A stretch of 64,000 nucleotides of DNA from assembly GCA_905614375.1 (NCBI GenBank), contig CAJQSP010000030.1, positions 9,430 through 73,429 of the forward strand. The letters are read 5' to 3'. The DNA is from an uncultured Dehalococcoidales bacterium. GTDB lineage: Bacteria; Chloroflexota; Dehalococcoidia; UBA1151; UBA1328. Position 1 is the first letter of the stretch; each line of letters starts with the position of its first letter. Shown here in pieces: positions 43,866 to 52,599 of the stretch. The position numbers and the translations under genes are program-made. Under the pieces are notes generated by a model, which had not been told where the DNA came from, did no database searches, and saw only the letters and a list, made by a program, of their open reading frames with translations.

Positions 43866-44939
43866 ATGCAAACAAATTCTGACAGTAAGCGAATTATCTT
43901 CATTGGAGCCGGTGCGGTCGGCTCGTACTTGGGTGGCTGGCTTTCGCATACTGGTCACGCAGTGACGCTCGTCGATTTGTGGGACGAGCAGGTGGAGACG
44001 ATTCGTGAACACGGACTTCAGGTCGACGGCCCACATGACTCATTCGTAGCCCGTCCAACTATGTACCATCTGCACGAGAACGAACTGCTGGCTCGCGAAG
44101 AAAAGTTCGATATCGGATTCGTCGCCGTAAAGGCATACGACACTCTGTGGGCCGCTACTTTTATCGACAAATTTGTCAAGCCCCATGGCTACATCGTTTC
44201 ATCTCAGAACACCTGGACCGATCCGGCGATTGCAGCCGCTGTTGGGGCTGATCGTGCAGTCGGTCTCGTAATGTCGAGCATATCTGTCGCCATGTGGGAA
44301 GCAGGAAAGGTCGAACGACCTGGAGACACACGACGACGAGATCATGGTCACATAGTTTTCCGGGCGGGCAATCACGATGGAAGCGATTCACCGAGATTGC
44401 ATGAACTGATTGAGATGCTCAATCCGATCGATGGTGGAAAGATTACAACGAATTTGTGGGGTGAACGCTGGGCCAAGCTTGGACAGAACTCCATGGGTAA
44501 TCCTGTAGCTGCGTCCAGCGGTATGGGAATGGCAGATCTAAATAAACACGCACGCGGTCGTGAACTACAAATTCGACTCGCTCAAGAAGTTGCAGCAGTC
44601 GGCCTGGCTCTTGGTCATGATGTCGAGAACTTTGGTGGCAAGAAGGCAAGCGAGTGGGCCGAAGCTTCCCGCGGCGATGTCTATGAATCCCTCGATGGCG
44701 AACTAGCCGAGAGATCGTCGGGAGCCAACTGGCGTCCTTCGATGGCGCAGGACGTAGTCAAAGGTCGTCCAACCGAGATTTACCAGATGAACGGATTCGT
44801 CTGTGAACAGGGCGCAACAGTCGGTATAGACACACCCGTCAACGCGGCGATGACTGACGTGATTCGGGAGATCGATGCCAACGAATTGGAATCCGGATTC
44901 GATAACGTCGAGAGAGTGCTGAAAGCAGCTGGTTACTAA
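43866..44939 (+). CDS. Ketopantoate reductase-like NADPH oxidoreductase, second copy
   Basis: The 357-residue protein has the Rossmann motif IIFIGAGAVGSYLGGWLSHTG and ends with a helical PanE C-terminal domain containing RPSMAQDVVKGRPTEI, the typical substrate-binding helix start. FVAVKAYDT carries the conserved Lys and SSQNTWTD the Asn. It is about 35 residues longer than the copy at 27.7 kb. It follows the enolase pair closely, so it may reduce the product of those dehydratases rather than make pantoate. Confidence 0.82.
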   Translation: MQTNSDSKRIIFIGAGAVGSYLGGWLSHTGHAVTLVDLWDEQVETIREHGLQVDGPHDSFVARPTMYHLHENELLAREEKFDIGFVAVKAYDTLWAATFIDKFVKPHGYIVSSQNTWTDPAIAAAVGADRAVGLVMSSISVAMWEAGKVERPGDTRRRDHGHIVFRAGNHDGSDSPRLHELIEMLNPIDGGKITTNLWGERWAKLGQNSMGNPVAASSGMGMADLNKHARGRELQIRLAQEVAAVGLALGHDVENFGGKKASEWAEASRGDVYESLDGELAERSSGANWRPSMAQDVVKGRPTEIYQMNGFVCEQGATVGIDTPVNAAMTDVIREIDANELESGFDNVERVLKAAGY

Positions 44940-45064
44940 ATTCGATGGATCGGTTCGACAATAAGGGTTTAGACCTCTTTCAATTGTCGGGATTCCGTTA
45001 GAGTCGATGCATCACATTCGGTCTAGCGTTCGCGTACCAACAAAATCTCAGAAAACGTAACTAA

Positions 45065-47875
45065 TTGCCCGGCATTCACGAAGATACTCTTATAGCGCTC
45101 GACCTGGAAACGACCGGAATCAGTTCCAAGACCGATCACATCATTGAGGTTGGGGCCGTGAAGTTCCGGGGCGATGAGCAAGTCGACACACTTAGCCTGT
45201 TGGTTAATCCTCAACGGAAGCTTTCGAACTTCATTATCAGCTTGACCGGTATTACACAGAGCGATGTCGACTCGGCACCCGATTGGGATGACGTGAAATC
45301 TGAAGTCGCTGACTTCATCGCCGGTGTTCCAATCATCGGTCATAACGTAGGTTTCGATGCATCGTTTCTGCGATCGCACGGTTTGAAACCACACGGTCTA
45401 TACGACACGATGTCGATGTCTGAAATCGCGTTGCCAGCCGGACCTGAATACAGCTTGGGTCGATTATCTCGACGATTCGGGTTTATTCACGACAATCCTC
45501 ATCGTGCGTTGTCAGACGCACTCGCAACACGGGATTTATTTCTGCATCTGCTTGGAATTATCGAACGATTTGACCGCGCTGTACTAGAACAGTTCAAGTT
45601 GCTCGGAGAAAAGGCGAATACACCGTTGGGTGCATTGGCGGCTCGAATTATCGCTGGTGATGACTCACCGTTTCTACCGATGAGCGATAGCTTGACTGGC
45701 ATCGATCCAAAAGAACTCGGATTACGTCTTCGTTCCGCATCGAAAACTCCTTCCGTTGAGCCTCATAAATATGATCAAGATGAGAAAGCTGCACAAAAGG
45801 TTTCTGAAGCTGTCGACGACATATTCGGAGTCGGAGGTTCGTTAGAAAAATCACTACCGGGATTTGAATCAAGACCTGAGCAGGGCGAAATGGCGAAGGC
45901 GGTTTCGGTAGCCATTGATTCAGGCGAACATCTGATCGTCGAGGCTGGCACCGGTGTCGGGAAGTCGTTGGCGTACCTAGTTCCTTCATTGCTCACGGCG
46001 ATCAGGTCGAGTAAAAAAATCGTCATCTCTACGAATACGATCAACTTGCAAGAACAGTTGATCGGTAAAGATGTTGCCATCACCTCTTCCGCATTGTGGG
46101 AGTACGGCGAAGCCGCCGACAAAATTCGAGCCACGCAGTTAAAAGGACGATCCAACTACGTGTGTTTCAAACGCTGGCAAAACGCAGTCCTTACCACTGA
46201 CCCCAATGATCTCGAATCTAAGCTGCTGTCCAAACTGCTTGTATGGATGCGAGATACCGAGACTGGCGATCGGAGCGAGTTAGCTCTAGGGCGACTCACA
46301 TCTCTATTCGGTCGTTTTTCAGCCCAAGGAGCGATCATGTGCCCATCTAACGAGGGGCCTTGTTTCTTGCGTAAAGCCAGAAATCAAGCGAATGCATCGA
46401 ATGTCGTAATCATTAATCACGCACTTTTGATGTCAGATATAGCGATGGGTGGGGGACTACTCCCAGACCACGACGTACTGGTCATCGATGAGGCACATCA
46501 CCTCGAGTCGGCGGCGACAAATTACCTTGGATTTTCGGTCAACCAAATTCAGCTTGAAAATGAACTCCGCCAGCTGACTGGTAATCGCGGTATATTGGCA
46601 AAACTTGCTTCGTCGATCTCCAAAGGCGTCGTGAACGCACTCGATGCCTCGACGAATATTGCAGCCCAAGCAACTCAAGCTGTAGAAGTAGCCGCTAACA
46701 ATTCGTCAATAATGTTCGATATGGCAGCGAAAATTGCAGGCGAAGCGGGCTCTGGCTCCAAACAGCAGTCCGAGTTACGCCTTACCGATTCTATTCGTCG
46801 TCAGCCTTCTTGGAGTGACCTCGAAATAGCGTGGGAGAACGCAAACACCCGATTGCTAGAAGTTTCTGCGTATCTTGCTGAATTGTGTGAACAAGCGTCG
46901 GCGACTAAGGACAGTTCAGCAGAAGGTCTCATACTTGATGCCTACGCCGTGAAAGACACGATCGAATCGTCCGCTACAGCGCTGCGCGAGGCAATTCCAG
47001 AACCGAAAGATGACAGCGTATATTGGTTACGTGGTCAATCAGGGAATCGTGGGACCAATATCAACGGTGCCCCGCTGGACGTTTCGGGAAAATTGAATCA
47101 AGCGTTGTTCGAGGGAGATCGATCGGTGATTCTCACCGGAGCGACTATCGCTTACGAAAAGTCATTCGAGCGTTACCGTAATTCGATTGGTTTAGAGACT
47201 GGCAACGATCTCGTGTTGGGATCGCCATACGACTATAAAAAGAACACGCTAATTGCAGTTCCTGAAGACATGCCTTCTCCAGGCGAGCCTGGTTTCGCCG
47301 ATGCGACCGCCGATGTGTTGAAAGACATTGCACGTTCCAGTGCTGGCAGAGTGCTCGTACTGTTCACTTCGATATCTGCCCTTGATAACGCCAAAAAAGC
47401 GATCACATCGGTGTTGGGAAGAGACGGCATTCGAGTCATCGCTCAGGGAGCGGACGGCTCGCCAGCCCGAATCATGCGAATGCTGGCGGAAGAAGGTCGA
47501 ACTATCGCATTGGGAACAAGTAGCCTCTGGGAAGGTGTTGACCTTCAGGGAGCATCGTTAGACGCATTGGTTATGGCGAGATTGCCGTTCCCAGTGCCAT
47601 CGGACCCGGTAGTGGCGGCTCGTAGCGAGCTATTCGAAGATGGGTTTAACGAATACAGCATTCCTGAAGCGGTACAGCGATTCCGACAGGGTTTTGGACG
47701 CCTTATCCGTTCTCGCACCGACCGTGGGGTATTCGTTATTCTCGACAATAGAATTGTGACCAAACAATACGGCGTGAAATTCCAACGAGCATTACCGCGA
47801 TGTACTGTTCGTCGGGTTAGTACACAGCGCTTATTTCCTTTATTGGAGAGCTGGCGCGATGGGACATTTGAGTGA
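45065..47875 (+). CDS. DEDDh exonuclease-DinG helicase fusion
   Basis: The 936-residue protein joins an N-terminal DnaQ-type exonuclease (about 1-165: ALDLETTGI, GHNVGFDASFL, HRALSDALAT) to a superfamily 2 DinG helicase (from about 265: EAGTGVGKSLAYL, VIDEAHHLE, GTSSLWEGVDLQG, and QGFGRLIRS). This layout is common in Gram-positive and Chloroflexi DinG. Cys residues lie in NYVCFKRW, IMCPSNEGPC, three rather than the four that hold the iron-sulfur cluster of XPD and E. coli DinG, so cluster binding is doubtful. TTG 45065 is the start. The next gene overlaps its TGA. Confidence 0.92.
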   Translation: MPGIHEDTLIALDLETTGISSKTDHIIEVGAVKFRGDEQVDTLSLLVNPQRKLSNFIISLTGITQSDVDSAPDWDDVKSEVADFIAGVPIIGHNVGFDASFLRSHGLKPHGLYDTMSMSEIALPAGPEYSLGRLSRRFGFIHDNPHRALSDALATRDLFLHLLGIIERFDRAVLEQFKLLGEKANTPLGALAARIIAGDDSPFLPMSDSLTGIDPKELGLRLRSASKTPSVEPHKYDQDEKAAQKVSEAVDDIFGVGGSLEKSLPGFESRPEQGEMAKAVSVAIDSGEHLIVEAGTGVGKSLAYLVPSLLTAIRSSKKIVISTNTINLQEQLIGKDVAITSSALWEYGEAADKIRATQLKGRSNYVCFKRWQNAVLTTDPNDLESKLLSKLLVWMRDTETGDRSELALGRLTSLFGRFSAQGAIMCPSNEGPCFLRKARNQANASNVVIINHALLMSDIAMGGGLLPDHDVLVIDEAHHLESAATNYLGFSVNQIQLENELRQLTGNRGILAKLASSISKGVVNALDASTNIAAQATQAVEVAANNSSIMFDMAAKIAGEAGSGSKQQSELRLTDSIRRQPSWSDLEIAWENANTRLLEVSAYLAELCEQASATKDSSAEGLILDAYAVKDTIESSATALREAIPEPKDDSVYWLRGQSGNRGTNINGAPLDVSGKLNQALFEGDRSVILTGATIAYEKSFERYRNSIGLETGNDLVLGSPYDYKKNTLIAVPEDMPSPGEPGFADATADVLKDIARSSAGRVLVLFTSISALDNAKKAITSVLGRDGIRVIAQGADGSPARIMRMLAEEGRTIALGTSSLWEGVDLQGASLDALVMARLPFPVPSDPVVAARSELFEDGFNEYSIPEAVQRFRQGFGRLIRSRTDRGVFVILDNRIVTKQYGVKFQRALPRCTVRRVSTQRLFPLLESWRDGTFE

Positions 47876-48807
47876 CGATAACTGATAGCGCTTCGACTAC
47901 CACCAGCTCTGTGATATTGCCCGTAGGCTACGTCGATGTTGCTGCGACCCTAGATGGTGGGCAAGCATTTCGGTGGTGGCCGGAAGAGTCGGGTGGATAT
48001 CGAGGCGTTGTTGGACGTCGTACAGTGAATGTCAGCGAGATTGACGGTGGAGTGGTTGTCACACCTCGTGATGGCAAGGAAATCGAGGGCCTCGAGCACA
48101 CGATGCTCGAATATCTTGGTCACGATCAAGATATCGAAGGCTTTCGTACCCGATTTGCCGATGATCCATGCCTAGGACCTGCTTTGCGCGGGTATTCAGG
48201 ACTTCGAGTTCTTCGTCAGGATCCATGGGAAGCTTTATTTGGATTTATCACTTCAAGCACATCAAACATTCCGAGAATCAAGCTCAATGTTGGAACAGCC
48301 GCTGAACGACTTGGCTATCCAGTAGGGCCTGGAGTCAGAGATGTTACTTTCCCTGAACCTGAAGTCGTTGCTGAAGCTGGCGAACAATTCCTGCGTGACC
48401 TTGGATTCGGATTCCGAGCCAAATATATTTCACCGGCTGCAGAAGCCGTCGCCTCTGGTCAATTACGGTTAACCGATCTCAGAGAGGCATCATATTCGGA
48501 TGCTCGAGAGGCACTTGTTGCCCTTCACGGAGTTGGGGAGAAAGTGGCCGACTGCGTGCTGGCGTTCTCGCTAGACAAGCCGGAATCGTTCATTGTAGAT
48601 CGACACATTATGCGCGCAATGCACAAGTGGTACGACCTGCCTGAAAAGGCATCACTGAGTTACGCCGCCGATTGGGCTCGTGATTTCTTCGGAGAACACT
48701 CAGCGCTGGCGAATCAGTACATGTTCCACCGCGAGCGTCTTGCACGTCGTGCGTCGGAATGGGGCGGCACACACGTTGAACGTGCATTGCCTGAAGACGA
48801 GGTTTAG
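47872..48807 (+). CDS. 8-oxoguanine DNA glycosylase/lyase (OGG1-like)
   Basis: This 311-residue protein has an N-terminal OGG-type domain (LDGGQAFRWW, matching the OGG1 GQ-x-FRW signature) and a helix-hairpin-helix domain LHGVGEKVADCVLAFSLDKP, whose Lys is the catalytic residue, followed by the Asp in FIVDRH. It should excise 8-oxoguanine and cleave the abasic site. GTG 47872 overlaps the DinG stop (GTGA), so a DNA-repair operon is likely. It converges with the CCA enzyme three bases away. Confidence 0.92.
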   Translation: MTITDSASTTTSSVILPVGYVDVAATLDGGQAFRWWPEESGGYRGVVGRRTVNVSEIDGGVVVTPRDGKEIEGLEHTMLEYLGHDQDIEGFRTRFADDPCLGPALRGYSGLRVLRQDPWEALFGFITSSTSNIPRIKLNVGTAAERLGYPVGPGVRDVTFPEPEVVAEAGEQFLRDLGFGFRAKYISPAAEAVASGQLRLTDLREASYSDAREALVALHGVGEKVADCVLAFSLDKPESFIVDRHIMRAMHKWYDLPEKASLSYAADWARDFFGEHSALANQYMFHRERLARRASEWGGTHVERALPEDEV

Positions 48808-48810
48808 TTA

Positions 48811-50082
48811 CTAGGTGAGGAAACCGGGGAGTCGACTTTTAGCGAGGGCGATTTCTTCTTGCTTGGAGCTGACTTTACCGTCGAGCTTTGCCCTGCGCAC
48901 AATGTCGATTAGCTGACCGATTACTGGCCCTTGCGGGATACCGATATCCAAAAGATCATCACCGGTAATTTCCGGCTTGATGAATTGAATGTTCTCGACG
49001 TATTCAATCAGTTTGTCACGGCGAGGCAGTGGTGGTCCGGCAAGTATGTAGGCGTTAATCGAAGCTAGTGGAATTGATCGCAGTAATTCAGAAACTTCGC
49101 TTGGTGCGAGGTTTGGCTGATCCAATATTGCTGCATGCTTGGCGAGTTGGACGTTTCCAGTAATTGATTCATCCCAAGTTATGAGTCCGTTAAACCGGTT
49201 TACAACCTGTTTCGCCTCGTCTTCATTTAAGCCGAACGTAATAATAGCCAAAAGATCGGGTAGTTCTAGAGAAATTGATTCTGATTCAGATTGCTCAGAC
49301 AAAACCTGAAGAGCTTTGGTTCCAATTCGGAGACCTGGACTAATTGCAGCGAGCAATCCGTTTTCCTCGGACATTTTCAACATTTCGACTCTATTAGGCT
49401 CCGATAGAATTTGTTCAAATTCGTTTCGAACCCGTGTACCGCTTAGTCGATCAATGTTCGATAGAGATTTAGATATAAGTTCGTTTGTGCGGGAATCGAT
49501 ATTGAACCCAAGACGAACGGCGTATCGCACAGCTCGGAAAATTCGAGTTGGGTCATCGACAAAACTATCGTCATGCAGCACTTTGATCCGCTTGCGCATG
49601 ACATCGCCTAACCCGTTCTTGGGATCGACCAGCGTTCCCCAGTCTGTTCCCATTAGCGATATTGCCATCGCGTTTACCGTGAAGTCTCTTCGCTTTAGAT
49701 CCTCATCGATCGACGAAACCGAAACATCAGGAAGTGCTGCTGACCCAGCATAGGTTTCAGATCGAGCAGTTACGATGTCAATCGATGACACATCGGAAAA
49801 AATTCCGCGTGTACCGATTTTGAACGTCATGAACTGCGATTCATCGGGTGCACTTACGCCGATCCGTGCAGTAAGCTCCTGAGATAACGCTTTGGCGTCA
49901 CCGACAACAGATAGATCAATATCGCCAGGCGTACGGCCGAGAATAAGATCACGAACGATTCCACCGACGACGTAAACGCCATCGATGCTGTCAAGGTCGC
50001 TCGATATATCACGACAGAGTTCGAATACGCGTCTGTATTCGGCGGAAGATTTTGATGTGAGAAGCTGGGAAAGGTTGGGCAT
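48811..50082 (-). CDS. CCA-adding enzyme / poly(A) polymerase family nucleotidyltransferase
   Basis: The 423-residue class II nucleotidyltransferase has GGIVRDLILGRTPGDIDL, with the two metal-binding Asp residues, DLKRRDFTVNAMA and DDPTRIFRAVRYAVRLGF. A C-terminal helical tail follows. It adds or repairs the 3' CCA of tRNAs. The tRNA-Leu in this window already encodes CCA, so repair or completion of other tRNAs is the likely role; an A-adding or poly(A) specialist is possible. Confidence 0.92.
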   Translation of the reverse strand: MPNLSQLLTSKSSAEYRRVFELCRDISSDLDSIDGVYVVGGIVRDLILGRTPGDIDLSVVGDAKALSQELTARIGVSAPDESQFMTFKIGTRGIFSDVSSIDIVTARSETYAGSAALPDVSVSSIDEDLKRRDFTVNAMAISLMGTDWGTLVDPKNGLGDVMRKRIKVLHDDSFVDDPTRIFRAVRYAVRLGFNIDSRTNELISKSLSNIDRLSGTRVRNEFEQILSEPNRVEMLKMSEENGLLAAISPGLRIGTKALQVLSEQSESESISLELPDLLAIITFGLNEDEAKQVVNRFNGLITWDESITGNVQLAKHAAILDQPNLAPSEVSELLRSIPLASINAYILAGPPLPRRDKLIEYVENIQFIKPEITGDDLLDIGIPQGPVIGQLIDIVRRAKLDGKVSSKQEEIALAKSRLPGFLT

Positions 50083-50212
50083 TTACGCTGATTACTGGGC
50101 TTGAAATCAAATACTAAGCGTTAAACCTAAATCTTTGCCTGAACGATTTGATGTAGCGTTGCTAGACTTTGTCGGAATACGCGAGGGACTAGCGAAAGAA
50201 TTGTTGTTAGTA

Positions 50213-50848
50213 ATGTCAGAAAATACTTCGGTCAAGATTGATGTGTTCATCGACTACACCTGACCATGGGTTCGTCAGGCCGGCATTTGGCTGGCCAGGG
50301 TAAAAGACGAGATCGGGGATGACCTCGAAATCAACTGGCGTAGCTTTGCTTTAGAGCAAGTGAATTCCAAAGAAGGCGAAAACTGGAAAGCGTGGGAGCA
50401 GAGCGACGAATACGTGAGTCGAGGTCTCTGGCCACTTCGAGGTGGTATCGCAGCACGTAAGCAGGGCACTACTGCTCACAACAACTATATGGAAAAAATA
50501 CTTCACGCTAAGCACGTTGAACGCCAAGACGTGCGTACTCGTGAATCAATCATAGCTATCGCTGTTACCGCCGACTTAGATATTGACCATTTCACGATGG
50601 TTCTCGACGATCACGAATCTCTCGCTCAAATTGGGATCGATCATGAAGAGGCGCTTACGCACGGAGTGTTTGGTACTCCGACGTTCGTGTTCGAAGATGG
50701 AACCGCTGCATTCTTAAAGATGTACACACCGCCAGAAGATGAATCGTTGAGTGCATTCAAAGACTTCATGGGCATCGCAAGTAGCCGCACATATTTTGGC
50801 GAACTCAAACGTCCGCAGCCGCCTTGGCCTCGTGGCGTTCAAGATTAA
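50213..50848 (+). CDS. DsbA-family thioredoxin-fold selenoprotein with in-frame TGA (Sec) at 50261-50263
   Basis: ATG 50213 opens a frame that reaches TGA at 50261 and then stays open to a TAA at 50846-50848. Read through, it is 211 residues beginning MSENTSVKIDVFIDYTUPWV. In DsbA/FrnE-type proteins this F-x-D-x-x-C-P-W segment carries the nucleophilic Cys; here Sec17 takes its place, with Val rather than Cys at the +3 position. The typical helical insertion follows, then GVFGTPTFVFEDG with the cis-Pro. No signal peptide is visible, so it is probably cytosolic. A hairpin lies 21 bases after the TGA. rnc begins 12 bases downstream. A plain ORF caller would start this gene at 50360 and miss the active site. 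Confidence 0.85.
50278..50296 (+). other. Candidate bacterial SECIS hairpin of the DsbA-family gene
   Basis: GGCCGGC (50278-50284) pairs with GCTGGCC (50290-50296) over seven positions, one of them G-T, around an ATTTG loop. The loop begins 21 bases after the TGA, the same distance as in the UGSC gene. The loop lacks a G in its first two positions, so it fits the usual bacterial consensus less well. Confidence 0.5.
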
Positions 50849-50860
50849 GACTGCACAACA

Positions 50861-51583
50861 TTGCCGACAACACCGCTTGAAATAGAAGATCTCGATGCGA
50901 TAGAAAATGCGCTGGGAGTCACGTTCATTAATCGTGATCTTCTCATGCTTGCGCTTACTCATCAGTCATACATAAACGAACATCCTGACGAACTTCCGAT
51001 TTCTAATGAACGACTGGAATTTCTAGGCGACTCGATAGTAGGAATGGTTGTTGCCGATCGGTTGTACATGGGTGCTCCCGATCTACCGGAAGGTGATCTC
51101 ACAGTTCGACGGTCGCAAGTCGTTCGCAAGGAAACGTTGGCCGCTGCTTCCAAATCTATTGGCTTGGGGCAGTGGCTGGTTATGGGTAAGGGCGAAGCGG
51201 CTGCAGGTGGGAACGACCGGAAGTCCAACCTAGCTGATTCGTTCGAAGCCGTGGCTGGAGCGGTTTTCGTAGATCAGGGATACGAACACGTTTATTCCTT
51301 CGTTAATCATTGGTTAGGTCCGTATGTAGACGACGTACTCCGTACCGAAACGCGAAAAGACCCGAAATCGGTGTTGCAGGAATATTTACAAGGGAACGGC
51401 GGCAAACCGCCTCGTTATCGTCTAGTCTCGGAATCGGGACTGCCAAGCGATATCGTATTTACGATGGAAGTCGTTATCGACGGCGAAGCAATAGTGTCAG
51501 GCACGGGATCTAGGAAGATTGATGCGGAACGAGAAGCCGCGGCTAAGGCACTAAACATACTCAAGTCGAAGTTAGACGAATAA
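50861..51583 (+). CDS. rnc: Ribonuclease III
   Basis: The 240-residue enzyme has the RNase III signature NERLEFLGDSI with its acidic metal ligands and the second acidic site in ADSFEAVAGAVFVDQG. A C-terminal double-stranded RNA-binding domain (about 165-238) follows. It cuts double-stranded RNA in rRNA processing and RNA decay. TTG 50861 gives a normal N-terminus. The order rnc then ftsY is conserved in many bacteria. Confidence 0.95.
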   Translation: MPTTPLEIEDLDAIENALGVTFINRDLLMLALTHQSYINEHPDELPISNERLEFLGDSIVGMVVADRLYMGAPDLPEGDLTVRRSQVVRKETLAAASKSIGLGQWLVMGKGEAAAGGNDRKSNLADSFEAVAGAVFVDQGYEHVYSFVNHWLGPYVDDVLRTETRKDPKSVLQEYLQGNGGKPPRYRLVSESGLPSDIVFTMEVVIDGEAIVSGTGSRKIDAEREAAAKALNILKSKLDE

Positions 51584-51630
51584 CGTTCGATTCGCAAAAA
51601 AACGCAGATGACTGAAAAGAGGAACCGACA

Positions 51631-52563
51631 CTGTTCGGCGTATTTAAAAACAAAGAAAAGACTACTGAAAGTTCGGCCAAGACAGGATCAGCCTGGAGAG
51701 GTCGACTTGGCGGTATTTTCAGTCGTTCGAAAATAGATGATGACTTCTGGGATGAACTCGAAGAAGCACTCATTATTTCTGACGTCGGTGTGAACACGAC
51801 GATGAGTCTGATCGATGATCTGCGAAATCAGTTCAAGAACGAATTTATCAAAGAACCAGATCAGGTTCGTGTTCGAATGCGCGATCTGATCACTGAAATG
51901 CTCACTGATTCAACGAACATTGATCCAATTCCTGCCGGCGAACCAGTGATATTGCTGGTGGTTGGCGTGAACGGTGCTGGTAAAACGACTTCGATCGCGA
52001 AAATCGTTGATGGGGCGAAGTCTGAAGGCAAGAACATAATGCTCGCCGCGGCTGACACATTTCGGGCTGGGGCAATCGAGCAAATCCAAATATGGGGCGA
52101 ACGGCTCGGCGTACCGGTGATCTCACAATCAGCCGGAAGTGACCCCGGTGCTGTGGTATTCGACGCTATAAATGCCGCTAAGGCACGAAATATTGATCTG
52201 CTGATTATCGATACAGCTGGACGCCTTCACACTACGCACAACTTGATGGAAGAACTTCGCAAGGTTCACGGAATCGTAGAAAAAAACGGTTCAGGGTTTA
52301 CACAACGAATCATGCTGGTTATCGATGGTACCACCGGACAAAACGGAATGATTCAGGCTAAGTCGTTCACTGAATCTGTGAATTGCAATGGTGTATTTCT
52401 TACTAAGCTAGATGGAACAGCAAAGGGCGGAGTGGCGGTCGCTATCGCGGGAGAACTAGGATTGCCGATCTGGTTCATAGGAACCGGCGAGAAATCATCT
52501 GACATGTCTTTGTTTGATTCAGAAGCGTTCGCGGCAGCCTTGCTTCCCGAACCGACTAGCTAG
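51631..52563 (+). CDS. ftsY: Signal recognition particle receptor FtsY, CTG start
   Basis: The NG-domain GTPase has [13 protein letters not shown] (G1), [19 protein letters not shown] and [10 protein letters not shown]. It receives ribosome-SRP complexes at the membrane. No ATG, GTG or TTG lies before the conserved N domain: the frame opens at 51616 and the first sensible codon is CTG 51631, with GAGGA seven bases upstream, giving a start [10 protein letters not shown] that matches the usual FtsY opening. This yields 310 residues. Starting at GTG 51790 would cut into the N domain. The acidic A domain is essentially absent. Confidence 0.9.
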   Translation: MFGVFKNKEKTTESSAKTGSAWRGRLGGIFSRSKIDDDFWDELEEALIISDVGVNTTMSLIDDLRNQFKNEFIKEPDQVRVRMRDLITEMLTDSTNIDPIPAGEPVILLVVGVNGAGKTTSIAKIVDGAKSEGKNIMLAAADTFRAGAIEQIQIWGERLGVPVISQSAGSDPGAVVFDAINAAKARNIDLLIIDTAGRLHTTHNLMEELRKVHGIVEKNGSGFTQRIMLVIDGTTGQNGMIQAKSFTESVNCNGVFLTKLDGTAKGGVAVAIAGELGLPIWFIGTGEKSSDMSLFDSEAFAAALLPEPTS

Positions 52564-52599
52564 CGAGGAACTGGCTTTGAAGTACTACTTCACCAACTA

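Noticed and set aside
44942..44990. CGACAAT/ATTGTCG hairpin after the second ketopantoate-reductase-like gene
   Set aside because: Seven pairs around a long loop without a T-run; not enough to call a terminator.
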